DNA of 7,981 bases from JAXGRD01 sp050946655 (GTDB taxonomy: Bacteria > Bacillota > Clostridia > Peptostreptococcales > Anaerovoracaceae), in assembly GCA_050946655.1 (NCBI GenBank), contig JBMNVE010000072.1, positions 1-7,981 of the forward strand. Direction: 5' to 3'. Shown piece after piece: positions 1 through 6,706 of the stretch. How positions within the stretch are numbered: the stretch's first letter is position 1; the number at the start of each line of letters is the position of its first letter. A program made the translations under genes and the position numbers. The notes under the pieces were generated by a model. It saw nothing but the letters and a program-made list of their open reading frames with translations, was not told the origin of the DNA and searched no databases.

Positions 1-75
1 GTCTCCTTTGGGTTTTGTGTGGTAACGGAATTCGATCGGGCTTTAGACCAGTATGCTCTTTTTTTCAAATTTTAA
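1..75 (+). CDS. Possible C-terminal tail of a plus-strand gene (partial, 5' end outside window)
   Basis: Plus frame 1 is open from the window edge to a TAA at 73-75 and would encode 24 residues ending in DQYALFFKF. I do not recognise the protein. The main support is indirect: a hairpin with a T6 tract on the plus strand at 138-170 is a good rho-independent terminator for rightward transcription, so a plus-strand gene should end just before it. Frame 3 is also open, up to a TAG at 162-164, but that stop lies inside the terminator stem, so I prefer frame 1. An alternative is a leftward gene starting beyond the edge, because the minus strand carries an AAAGGAG-like ribosome binding site at about 9-3. 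The evidence is too short to decide. Confidence 0.22.
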   Translation, partial: VSFGFCVVTEFDRALDQYALFFKF

Positions 76-112
76 AAGTTGGAGCAGTGAGTTTCTTTCT
101 CGCCACCCCAAC
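74..112 (-). terminator. Candidate rho-independent terminator of addA
   Basis: Read on the minus strand, arms 112-99 and 91-78 form a 14-position stem around a 7-nt loop (AAAGAAA), followed by TTTT at 77-74 and then an AT-rich stretch. The minus-strand RNA has ten Watson-Crick pairs, three G-U wobbles and one A-C mismatch. The plus-strand RNA would turn the three wobbles into A-C mismatches. The structure is therefore polarised toward leftward transcripts, which fits an end for addA about 60 nt past its stop. The T run is short, so efficiency is uncertain. Confidence 0.5.
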
Positions 113-137
113 ATTTATTATAGAGCCTAAATTTTTT

Positions 138-170
138 CTAACGAGCAGGCTAACTGCTCGTTAGTTTTTT
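138..170 (+). terminator. Rho-independent terminator on the plus strand
   Basis: A perfect 10-bp inverted repeat (CTAACGAGCA at 138-147, TGCTCGTTAG at 155-164) encloses a 7-nt loop and is followed directly by T6 at 165-170. On the minus strand the hairpin is followed by A residues rather than T, so it should work for rightward transcription only. It lies just beyond the addA stop codon and implies a convergent plus-strand transcript coming from the left. Confidence 0.7.
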
Positions 171-171
171 G

Positions 172-3100
172 TTACTCCATTCTTACTTGCCTATCCTGGG
201 AGAAGAGATATAGGTATGTCTCCTTAGGACGCCGCCCCTCTGCTTTCTCCAAGGCCTCTGCGTATAGGTCCATCTGCTGACGGTAGAGTTCTTCTATGCC
301 ATCCGAAGAAAAGTTCGTCTTGTAATCCAAAAGGATCAGTTCCCCCTCTTCCTCAAAGTAACAGTCTATGATCCCTTGGACCATGACCTCTGTTCCCCCA
401 TAGTCTGTGAGGATATTGAAGGACTTCTCCTTTTGAAGGTTTTTTGCCAAAGCGCTGCGCCGACCGATGGGACTCTTAAAGAAGTTGACCACCTTCTCAA
501 CGGATACGTGGGAAGCTTCTTCCTCCGTGAGGATTTCCCGCCTCACCAATCGGGCAATAAAACCCTCAACGTGCCTACGGCATTGTTCTTCCGAAGAATC
601 CAGGTGGGCGTATGTCTCTTTAAAATCCAGATGCTCCATCACGGTGTGCATGATTGTACCCTTCTCTGCCCCTGTGAGACGAGTCTTCCCTCCGGCAAAA
701 ATGGGTTGCTCCAAAGTCAGGTTTTTCTTTGCTTTTCCGTTCAGCTCGCTGACAGAGAACTTGGAACGCACCGTCAGGGCCTCTTGGTTTTGGTACCGGT
801 AGGATAAAATGCGATGGACTTCCTCTTTCAATTTCCTATCGCTGCGGTTTTCATACTCACTGAGCTCATCGGGAACTTGGATCTTCTCCACATCCCGATC
901 CATCAAATAAGCCCCAAGGGTTTCTCTATCGTGAAAAATCAGGTGAAGATCACTACCCCTTAGATAGGGGGCCATCACATCCAGATATGAACTTCTTCCC
1001 CCCATGCCCAGATCCATCTTTTCCCTGAATTTCTCAGAGTCCTTCACTGTGCCCATAAGGACCAGTTTATCCTTGGCCCTGGTGGCAGCAACATAGAGGA
1101 TCCTGATTTCTTCCTCCATGGCTTCCCTGTTATTCTGTTCATAGATGGCATGTTCCCCTAAGGTCTTTTTATACCAGTGCCGGGAAGCGTCTACATACGT
1201 CATGGCAAAACCCAGGTCCTTATGGATGCTGCCCGTTTTTTTCGGCACATCTCTGACGAACCGTTTCCCCAGACCGCTGACGATGACCATGGGATATTCA
1301 AGGCCCTTGCTCTTGTGGATCGTCATGATCCGGACAAGATCGTCATTTTCCGACAGGAGGCGTACCTGCCCCATTTCGATTTTCCGCTCTCCAATCATCT
1401 GAATATATCGCAGCAAGCCGAAGATCGTGTTGTTTCCTTTGCTCCCAAAGGCGAGGGCCTTGTCCACGAAAGCTCGTAAGTTGGCTTGTCTCTGCACTCC
1501 GCCAGGCATTGCTCCTACGAAGGCATAATATCCCGTTTCTGTCATCAGCTCCCAAACAAACTCATGAATAGGCGTGTAGGAGGCCTTGATCTTCCAGGCG
1601 TCCAGCAAGTTGAGGACATCCTTGATCTTGTTCTTCAAACGGGGATCTTCTCCTTCACGGATATATCCTTCAAATGCCTGGAAATATGAGCTTTCTTTAT
1701 CTTTTAGCCGAATGTGGATCAGGTCTTCCACGGAAAATTCGAAGATGGGGGAGCGCAAAACAGATAGGAGCGGGATATCCTGCTGCCTATTGTCGATCAC
1801 CTTGAGCAGATCCAAGAATGTGATGATTTCCAGGGTATCAAAATATCCGGAATTCTCGTCCAGATAAGCCGGCACATCATTTGCGGAGAGCACCTTGTAA
1901 AAGATATCCGCCGTATTTTTAACCCCACGCATGAGGATGACCATGTCCTTCTTCTCCAGTGGCCTTACTTCTCCCCTTTTATGATCAAATATGGGCTTGC
2001 CTAAGGACTCCTTGATCACTTTGACCGCCGCCAAGGCTTCCAGTTCGGCATTTTGCATCTCTAATAGTTCTTCATCTACTTCCCCGTCCAGCTCCTTGGT
2101 GCTGTCCACGATATGAAGCTCCACCGGATAATGGATATCCTCTTTTTGTGGATTTCCTTCATAGAGGGCGGCTTCATCATCGTAGTCTTCCATCACATGA
2201 CGAAAAATGCTATTGATCCCGTTTATGATCTCTTTCTTGCTTCGGAAGTTCTCATTCAGGTCGATTTTTCGACTCAGCTCCTGCTCCTTGCTGTACTGTC
2301 TATAGGTGTCACGAAAGATGGCCGGTTCTGCAAGACGGAACCGATAGATGCTCTGCTTGATATCCCCTACCATGAATAAGTTGTTTTCTCCCTTGATGCA
2401 GGAGATAATGGCCTCTTGGAGATAGTTGCTATCCTGATATTCGTCGATAAAAATATATCGGTATTTTTCCCGTACCTCCTTGGCGACCTCCTTGTTCTTC
2501 AATATCTTTATTGCATGATGCTCAATATCATTGAAGTCCAACAAGTTTTTTTCTGCCTTATGACTTCCGTATATTTCCTTGAACCGCGTGAGAATGCCTA
2601 GGAGCATCCGTCCATGGGGATAGGTTTGGTTCATCAGTTCCACTTGGTCTTCAAGAGGATCTATCAGGTACTTATTCCTGACTTGTGAGACTAGAGCTCT
2701 CGCCCCTTTCCGCAGTTCCAAAACCCTGTCCTTGATTTCTTCATAATCTTCTTTTTCCACTTTGTTGGCTCGTACATCTGTATGCTTATAGGTGGATAAA
2801 ATCTTCCTCAGTTGATCAAAATCCTTTTGGGATCCTCGTATTTCTTCCAAGGTCTCTACATCATCGGCAACCTTGCCTGCTAATCGGTCCAAGCCGGACA
2901 GGGCCAAGAGAGACCTTGCACTTTCCAGATATGTGCCTGCCTCCTTCAGCTTCCTCTCCACGTCGGAGAGAATAAACTCATAAATTGCGCTCTTCTTCCA
3001 CTCTTCCACATCCGCCTTGAGAATCTCCATATTAGACTCAAGCCAATCAAAGGTTTCCGGCATGCTCTGTATCTTCTCATAGATCTCCAGTAAGTTGCCC

Positions 3101-3606
3101 TTCAATCCATCCTCATTCTTCACTGTTCCATAGGCACGGAGAAAATCACGGAAGTCCTCATCATCTTCCTCAAAGAAGGATCGGAAGGTCTCATCCATGC
3201 TATCGCTCTTCATCAGGCTGGCTTCTGTTTCATCGCAAACTTTCAGGTCCGGATCTGCATCGATGATGTGGAAATAGTTTCGGATGATGTCCATGGCAAA
3301 GCTGTGAAAGGTGCTGATGCTTGATCGGTATACCTTATCGGATTGTTCCTTCAAGAAGGGCAGATCATGGGGATTTCTCCTGATTTCCGCCTGAAGAGCC
3401 TTTGCGATCTTGTCCTTCATTTCCGAAGCCGCCGCCTTTGTGAAGGTCACTACCAGTATCCGATCCACCGGGACTCGTTCTTCGATGACCAGCATCTTTA
3501 TCCGCTCCACCAGGACGGCTGTCTTGCCAGATCCGGCAGCAGCCGAAACCAGTATATTCCGGCCCCTGTTTTTTATCGCTTCTTCTTGTTTCTGTGTCCA
3601 TTTCAT
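172..3606 (-). CDS. addA: ATP-dependent helicase/nuclease subunit A, AddA
   Basis: AddA is the UvrD-like 3'-5' helicase and C-terminal nuclease subunit of AddAB, the Firmicute counterpart of RecBCD. It acts in the cytoplasm on double-strand DNA ends to make recombinogenic 3' tails for RecA. From the start used here (1144 residues) I see Walker A GSGKT (25-29), an Ia-like TFTKAAA, a FHSF segment, motif II DEYQD (388-392), motif III VGDIKQSIYRF, NENFRS, motif V TIHKSKGLEYP (762-772) and motif VI YVAATRAKDKL (838-848). The C-terminal RecB-type nuclease domain shows MHTVMEHLDF (His 987), GIID (Asp 1081), LDYKT (Asp 1094, Lys 1096) and QQMDLYAEAL. Length is near or slightly below the usual 1200 or so. 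The longest frame begins at 3621, but GGGAG at 3619-3615 lies inside it and is well spaced (8 nt) for the ATG at 3606. addB, usually directly upstream, is not there: the upstream neighbour is the divergent gpmI. Confidence 0.96.
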   Translation of the reverse strand: MKWTQKQEEAIKNRGRNILVSAAAGSGKTAVLVERIKMLVIEERVPVDRILVVTFTKAAASEMKDKIAKALQAEIRRNPHDLPFLKEQSDKVYRSSISTFHSFAMDIIRNYFHIIDADPDLKVCDETEASLMKSDSMDETFRSFFEEDDEDFRDFLRAYGTVKNEDGLKGNLLEIYEKIQSMPETFDWLESNMEILKADVEEWKKSAIYEFILSDVERKLKEAGTYLESARSLLALSGLDRLAGKVADDVETLEEIRGSQKDFDQLRKILSTYKHTDVRANKVEKEDYEEIKDRVLELRKGARALVSQVRNKYLIDPLEDQVELMNQTYPHGRMLLGILTRFKEIYGSHKAEKNLLDFNDIEHHAIKILKNKEVAKEVREKYRYIFIDEYQDSNYLQEAIISCIKGENNLFMVGDIKQSIYRFRLAEPAIFRDTYRQYSKEQELSRKIDLNENFRSKKEIINGINSIFRHVMEDYDDEAALYEGNPQKEDIHYPVELHIVDSTKELDGEVDEELLEMQNAELEALAAVKVIKESLGKPIFDHKRGEVRPLEKKDMVILMRGVKNTADIFYKVLSANDVPAYLDENSGYFDTLEIITFLDLLKVIDNRQQDIPLLSVLRSPIFEFSVEDLIHIRLKDKESSYFQAFEGYIREGEDPRLKNKIKDVLNLLDAWKIKASYTPIHEFVWELMTETGYYAFVGAMPGGVQRQANLRAFVDKALAFGSKGNNTIFGLLRYIQMIGERKIEMGQVRLLSENDDLVRIMTIHKSKGLEYPMVIVSGLGKRFVRDVPKKTGSIHKDLGFAMTYVDASRHWYKKTLGEHAIYEQNNREAMEEEIRILYVAATRAKDKLVLMGTVKDSEKFREKMDLGMGGRSSYLDVMAPYLRGSDLHLIFHDRETLGAYLMDRDVEKIQVPDELSEYENRSDRKLKEEVHRILSYRYQNQEALTVRSKFSVSELNGKAKKNLTLEQPIFAGGKTRLTGAEKGTIMHTVMEHLDFKETYAHLDSSEEQCRRHVEGFIARLVRREILTEEEASHVSVEKVVNFFKSPIGRRSALAKNLQKEKSFNILTDYGGTEVMVQGIIDCYFEEEGELILLDYKTNFSSDGIEELYRQQMDLYAEALEKAEGRRPKETYLYLFSQDRQVRME

Positions 3607-3614
3607 GCGCATTT

Positions 3615-3619
3615 CTCCC
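3615..3619 (-). promoter_or_regulatory. Ribosome binding site that decides the addA start
   Basis: GGGAG on the minus strand sits 8 nt before the ATG at 3606, only 2 nt before the ATG at 3612, and downstream of the ATG at 3621. With transcription expected to begin near 3626, the 3621 ATG would have almost no leader. The 3606 start gives the protein MKWTQKQ, a typical AddA beginning just ahead of the Q-motif region. Confidence 0.65.
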
Positions 3620-3627
3620 ATACAATC

Positions 3628-3656
3628 TGTATATTATACCATGACTGTGATATAAT
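3628..3656 (+). promoter_or_regulatory. gpmI promoter (extended -10)
   Basis: A perfect TATAAT lies at 3651-3656, preceded by TGA at 3648-3650, giving an extended -10. The -35 position (3628-3633, TGTATA, 17-bp spacer) is a poor match, as is common for extended -10 promoters. The expected start near 3663 leaves a leader of about 19 nt with GGAGGG at 3671-3676, 5 nt before the ATG. The promoter overlaps that of addA on the other strand. Confidence 0.6.
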
Positions 3657-3661
3657 CACAG
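3633..3661 (-). promoter_or_regulatory. addA promoter (extended -10)
   Basis: On the minus strand a perfect TATAAT lies at 3638-3633, preceded by TGG at 3641-3639, giving an extended -10 (TGnTATAAT). A weak -35 match, CTGTGA, lies at 3661-3656 with a 17-bp spacer. The expected transcription start is near 3626, giving a leader of about 20 nt before the 3606 start. The -35 region coincides with the right arm of the palindrome at 3645-3661. Confidence 0.6.
3645..3661. promoter_or_regulatory. Perfect 17-bp palindrome, candidate operator
   Basis: CTGTGAT-ATA-ATCACAG is a perfect inverted repeat with 7-bp arms and a 3-bp centre. It covers the gpmI -10 element and the addA -35 region, so a dimeric regulator bound here could block or tune both promoters. 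The half site TGTGA/TCACA resembles Crp/Fnr-family sites, but those have a 6-bp gap while here it is 5. The regulator is not identified. Part of the symmetry comes from the AT-rich -10 itself, so chance cannot be excluded. Confidence 0.4.
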
Positions 3662-3681
3662 AATGAAAACGGAGGGAAAAG

Positions 3682-5211
3682 ATGAAAAAACTGAAACGAC
3701 CTACAATGCTCATGATCCTGGATGGATATGGCTACAACCCTGATCCATACGGCAATGCCATTGCCATGGCAGAAACACCTTATCTGGATAAGCTCTTTAA
3801 AACATATCCCAACTCCCTTTTAGGCTGTTCCGGTTTGGACGTTGGTCTGCCAAAGGGTCAAATGGGCAATTCCGAAGTGGGGCATCTGAACATCGGAGCG
3901 GGAAGGGTCATCTACCAGGACCTTACCAAAATTACAAAGGCCATTGAGGATCGCTCATTTTTCAAGAACCCTGCTCTCCTCCGGGCCATGGATCATGTAA
4001 AAGAAAACCATTCTGCCCTGCACCTGCTGGGCCTTGTGTCCGACGGTGGTGTCCACAGCCACATGGATCACATCTTCGCTTTGATCCAAATGGCGAAAAA
4101 ACAGGGGATCAAAGATCTGTATGTCCATGCCTTTTTAGACGGAAGAGATGTCCCGCCAAACAGCGGGATTGGATACATCAGTACTTTGGAAGCATACATG
4201 AAGAAGGTCGGCCTTGGCCGGATCATCACTCTTTCGGGAAGATATTATGCCATGGACAGGGATAAACGCTGGCCCAGACTGGAGAAGGCCTATGATGCTA
4301 TGACCCTGGGAGAAGGCAATCACTATGCCGATGCAACGGAAGCCGTGAAGGATTCCTATTTGCGAGAAGAGTACGACGAATTTATTCTGCCTGCTATCAT
4401 AGATCCCTGCGTTACTGTGGACAACCAGGATGCCATGATCATGTTCAACTTCAGGCCGGATCGAGCTCGTGAGATCACAAGGGCCTTTGTGGACAGGGAT
4501 TTTGAGGGTTTTGATAGAAAGAAAGTCTGTAAGGATCTCTGCTATGTTTGCATGACCCAGTACGATGCCCAGATCCGGGGAGTGGAAATCGCCTTCCCAC
4601 CGGAGAGTTATGAAAACACCCTGGGTCAATATATCTCTTCTCTGGGGATGACACAGTTGCGCATTGCCGAAACGGAGAAATACGCCCATGTGACCTTCTT
4701 CTTTAACGGCGGAGTAGAAGCGCCAAACCCCGGTGAAGATCGGCGGTTGATCCCCTCTCCCAAGGTGGCCACCTACGATCTCCTACCCCAGATGAGCGCG
4801 CCTGCCGTAACGGAAGAGGCCCTGGCCCTCATTGAGTCGGACAAATATGATTTGATCATCCTCAATTTTGCCAATGCGGACATGGTTGGCCATACGGGGA
4901 ACTTGGGCGCCGCCATCCAGGCTATTGAAGCTCTGGATTCGTGCGTCCAAAAAATCGTTTCGGCAATCCTGGCTAAGGGCGGCCAAATCTTGCTCACTGC
5001 CGACCATGGGAATGCCGATTACATGCTGGATAAAAACGAATCGGTGGTGACCTCACATTCCACCAATCCGGTTCCCATCGTCAACATCAGCAATGCCCCC
5101 CTTTCTCTGAAAAAGGGAGGTAAGCTGTCGGATATTGCACCGACCTTGCTGGAAATGATGGGACTTCCCATCCCTAAGGAGATGACGGGGAAGAGTCTTC
5201 TAAAGAGGTAA
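3682..5211 (+). CDS. gpmI: 2,3-bisphosphoglycerate-independent phosphoglycerate mutase
   Basis: The enzyme interconverts 3-phosphoglycerate and 2-phosphoglycerate in glycolysis and gluconeogenesis, in the cytoplasm, using a phosphoserine intermediate and two Mn2+ ions. It belongs to the alkaline phosphatase superfamily. All expected active-site residues are visible in the 509-residue product: Asp14 (ILDGYG), the nucleophile Ser64 (MGNSEVGHLN), His125 (SDGGVHSH), Asp153-Arg155 and Asp156 (LDGRD), Arg187 and Arg193 (GRYYAMDRDKRW), Arg258/Arg261 (FNFRPDRARE), Lys333 (TEKYAHV), Asp400 and His404 (NADMVGH), Asp441-His442 (TADHGNADY) and His459 (TSHSTNPVP). Length is normal for the family (about 505-515). 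GGAGGG 5 nt before the ATG supports the start. The gene stands alone, not within a gap-pgk-tpi-eno cluster, and its last 38 bp overlap the end of the opposing gene. Confidence 0.97.
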   Translation: MKKLKRPTMLMILDGYGYNPDPYGNAIAMAETPYLDKLFKTYPNSLLGCSGLDVGLPKGQMGNSEVGHLNIGAGRVIYQDLTKITKAIEDRSFFKNPALLRAMDHVKENHSALHLLGLVSDGGVHSHMDHIFALIQMAKKQGIKDLYVHAFLDGRDVPPNSGIGYISTLEAYMKKVGLGRIITLSGRYYAMDRDKRWPRLEKAYDAMTLGEGNHYADATEAVKDSYLREEYDEFILPAIIDPCVTVDNQDAMIMFNFRPDRAREITRAFVDRDFEGFDRKKVCKDLCYVCMTQYDAQIRGVEIAFPPESYENTLGQYISSLGMTQLRIAETEKYAHVTFFFNGGVEAPNPGEDRRLIPSPKVATYDLLPQMSAPAVTEEALALIESDKYDLIILNFANADMVGHTGNLGAAIQAIEALDSCVQKIVSAILAKGGQILLTADHGNADYMLDKNESVVTSHSTNPVPIVNISNAPLSLKKGGKLSDIAPTLLEMMGLPIPKEMTGKSLLKR

Positions 5212-6706
5212 GGGTGCAGATCACCCATTCCGCTGCCCGGATACCGTCCACGGCTGCAGAAACGATGCCTCCTGCATAGCCGGCACCCTCCCCTGCAGGA
5301 AACAATCCTTGGATGTGGCTTTGCCCCTGCCGGTCTCTTAAAATACGAACCGGGCTGGAACTTCTGGTCTCAACACCCACCATGACTGTATCGTGCCCAT
5401 CAAAGCCCTTGAGTTTTCGTCCCAAAAAAGGCATGGCTTCCAGGATGGAGTCGGTGACAAAGTCCGGCAAAGAAGATTCCACCGGTGAGCCTTTCAGCTC
5501 TCCATATGTGGTCCTGGGGGGTCTACCCTTTCCCTTTATAAAGGCCAGTTTCTCATATTTTCTCTGAAACTCCATCCCCGCAAGGGGATCATTTTCTTTC
5601 CCCTCCTCCAGGTAGTCCGATGTCCGCACATCCACCAACAATGCGCTGTTGGCGTACTTGGAATCACGGGCGTGGTAACTCATGCCGTTTACTACGATGC
5701 CGTCCTTCTCTGTCGCCGCAGGTATGATGTTTCCGCCGGGACACATACAAAAGGTATAGACACCTCTGCCGCTTACACACCGGTGGGACAATTTGTATTC
5801 CGCAGGGCCCAGGATCTTTGCAAGGTCCGGATCTCCGTACTGAGCCTCATCAATGAGTCTTTGGGGGTGCTTAACTCGGACCCCCATGGAGAAAGGCTTT
5901 GGCTCCATAGGCACTCCCACAGCTTCTAAAGCCCTGAAGGTATCCCGGCTACTGTGACCAATGGCACGAATGAGATGATCCGTTTCCAAGTGCTCCCCAT
6001 CGGCCAAGGTAACACCTTTCAATCGTCCCCGGGAAACATCAAGGTCCGCCACACGGGAACCGAAGCGTATCTCTCCCCCGGCAGCTATGATTTTCTTCCG
6101 CAGGTTGGAAACAACCTCCTTCAGCACATCCGTTCCCACATGGGGCTTTTGCTTATAGAGGATTTCCTCTCCTCCGCCGGCAGCGGCAAATTCTTCCAGC
6201 ACCTTGGCGATGCGCATGTCGTGAGTTCCCGTAGTCAGCTTTCCATCGGAAAAAGTTCCCGCACCCCCTTCGCCAAACTGAACGTTGGAATCCGAATCAG
6301 GAGTCCCGGTCTTCCAGTATTCTCTTACGTCTTTTTCCCGCTCCTCCACCGGCTTTCCTCTCTCCAGAACGATGGGACGGAGGCCGGACCGGGCCAAGAT
6401 CAAAGCCGCAAAAATCCCGCAAGGACCGAAGCCCACAATAATTGGTCTTTTCCGCGGCGGTACCGATACCTTAGGAAGTTCATAAGCTTTCTCCGGCGGA
6501 GGATCCAAGTTCAGCCTTTGATCGCATTGAAAATCCACGGAGTACACCACTTTAATGTTTCCCTTATTTCTGGCATCCACTGATTCCCTAACGATCTTCC
6601 AGGATGTGATGTCCAGGTGAGGCATCTTTAACTTTCGACGGATGAGCAGGGGTATCCGGGACTTGTCTTCCCCCGGCCGCAGTTTTATCTGATGGATACG
6701 ATACAT
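5174..6706 (-). CDS. FAD-dependent dehydrogenase, COG2509 type, substrate unknown
   Basis: This is a 510-residue flavoprotein of the uncharacterised FAD-dependent dehydrogenase family (COG2509). Residues 1-85 form the family's N-terminal region (RRKLKMPHLDITSW and a DARNKG segment). A Rossmann FAD site follows: VGFGPCG (91-97, GxGxxG) and VLERG with the ribose-binding Glu115. The family stretch at 141-160 contains QFGEGGAGTFSDGKL. Further on come YTFCMCPGG, a VETRSSSPVRI segment and the C-terminal FAD contact FPAGEGAGYAGGI (469-481). No signal peptide or membrane segment is seen, so it should be cytoplasmic. The ATG directly follows the TAG of the upstream flavoprotein gene, with AGGAG at 6718-6714 inside that gene's end and a 7-nt spacing, so translation is probably coupled. 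The TAG at 5176-5174 lies inside gpmI. The reaction is not known; a redox role is inferred from the fold. Confidence 0.9.
   Translation of the reverse strand: MYRIHQIKLRPGEDKSRIPLLIRRKLKMPHLDITSWKIVRESVDARNKGNIKVVYSVDFQCDQRLNLDPPPEKAYELPKVSVPPRKRPIIVGFGPCGIFAALILARSGLRPIVLERGKPVEEREKDVREYWKTGTPDSDSNVQFGEGGAGTFSDGKLTTGTHDMRIAKVLEEFAAAGGGEEILYKQKPHVGTDVLKEVVSNLRKKIIAAGGEIRFGSRVADLDVSRGRLKGVTLADGEHLETDHLIRAIGHSSRDTFRALEAVGVPMEPKPFSMGVRVKHPQRLIDEAQYGDPDLAKILGPAEYKLSHRCVSGRGVYTFCMCPGGNIIPAATEKDGIVVNGMSYHARDSKYANSALLVDVRTSDYLEEGKENDPLAGMEFQRKYEKLAFIKGKGRPPRTTYGELKGSPVESSLPDFVTDSILEAMPFLGRKLKGFDGHDTVMVGVETRSSSPVRILRDRQGQSHIQGLFPAGEGAGYAGGIVSAAVDGIRAAEWVICTLTSLEDSSPSSP

Noticed and set aside
24..60. 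tRNA-like fragment (TTCGATC resembling a T loop, and GAGCA/TGGT on the minus strand resembling a D arm)
   Set aside because: The flanking bases do not form the 5-bp T stem, and neither an anticodon stem nor an acceptor stem can be built.
376..807. Plus-strand open frame of 143 codons inside addA
   Set aside because: It is antisense to the AddA nuclease domain and encodes no recognisable protein.
3622..3681. Riboswitch or structured leader for gpmI or addA
   Set aside because: The expected leaders are only about 20 nt long, and the sole inverted repeat lies upstream of both transcription starts, so it acts as DNA if at all.
4135..4689. Minus-strand open frame of 184 codons inside gpmI
   Set aside because: It is antisense to conserved catalytic segments of gpmI, with no family resemblance.
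5157..5172. Hairpin GATGGG-ACTT-CCCATC just past the COG2509 stop, as a terminator
   Set aside because: The stem is 6 bp and the minus-strand sequence after it has only a short ATTT, so it is too weak to call.
5212..5226. Hairpin GGGTG-CAGAT-CACCC right after the gpmI stop, as a gpmI terminator
   Set aside because: The stem is only 5 bp, has no following T tract, and the sequence is coding for the opposing gene.
5954..6583. Plus-strand open frame of 209 codons inside the COG2509 gene
   Set aside because: It lies fully antisense to a gene with clear family motifs, has no recognisable domain, and is a usual by-product of codon bias.
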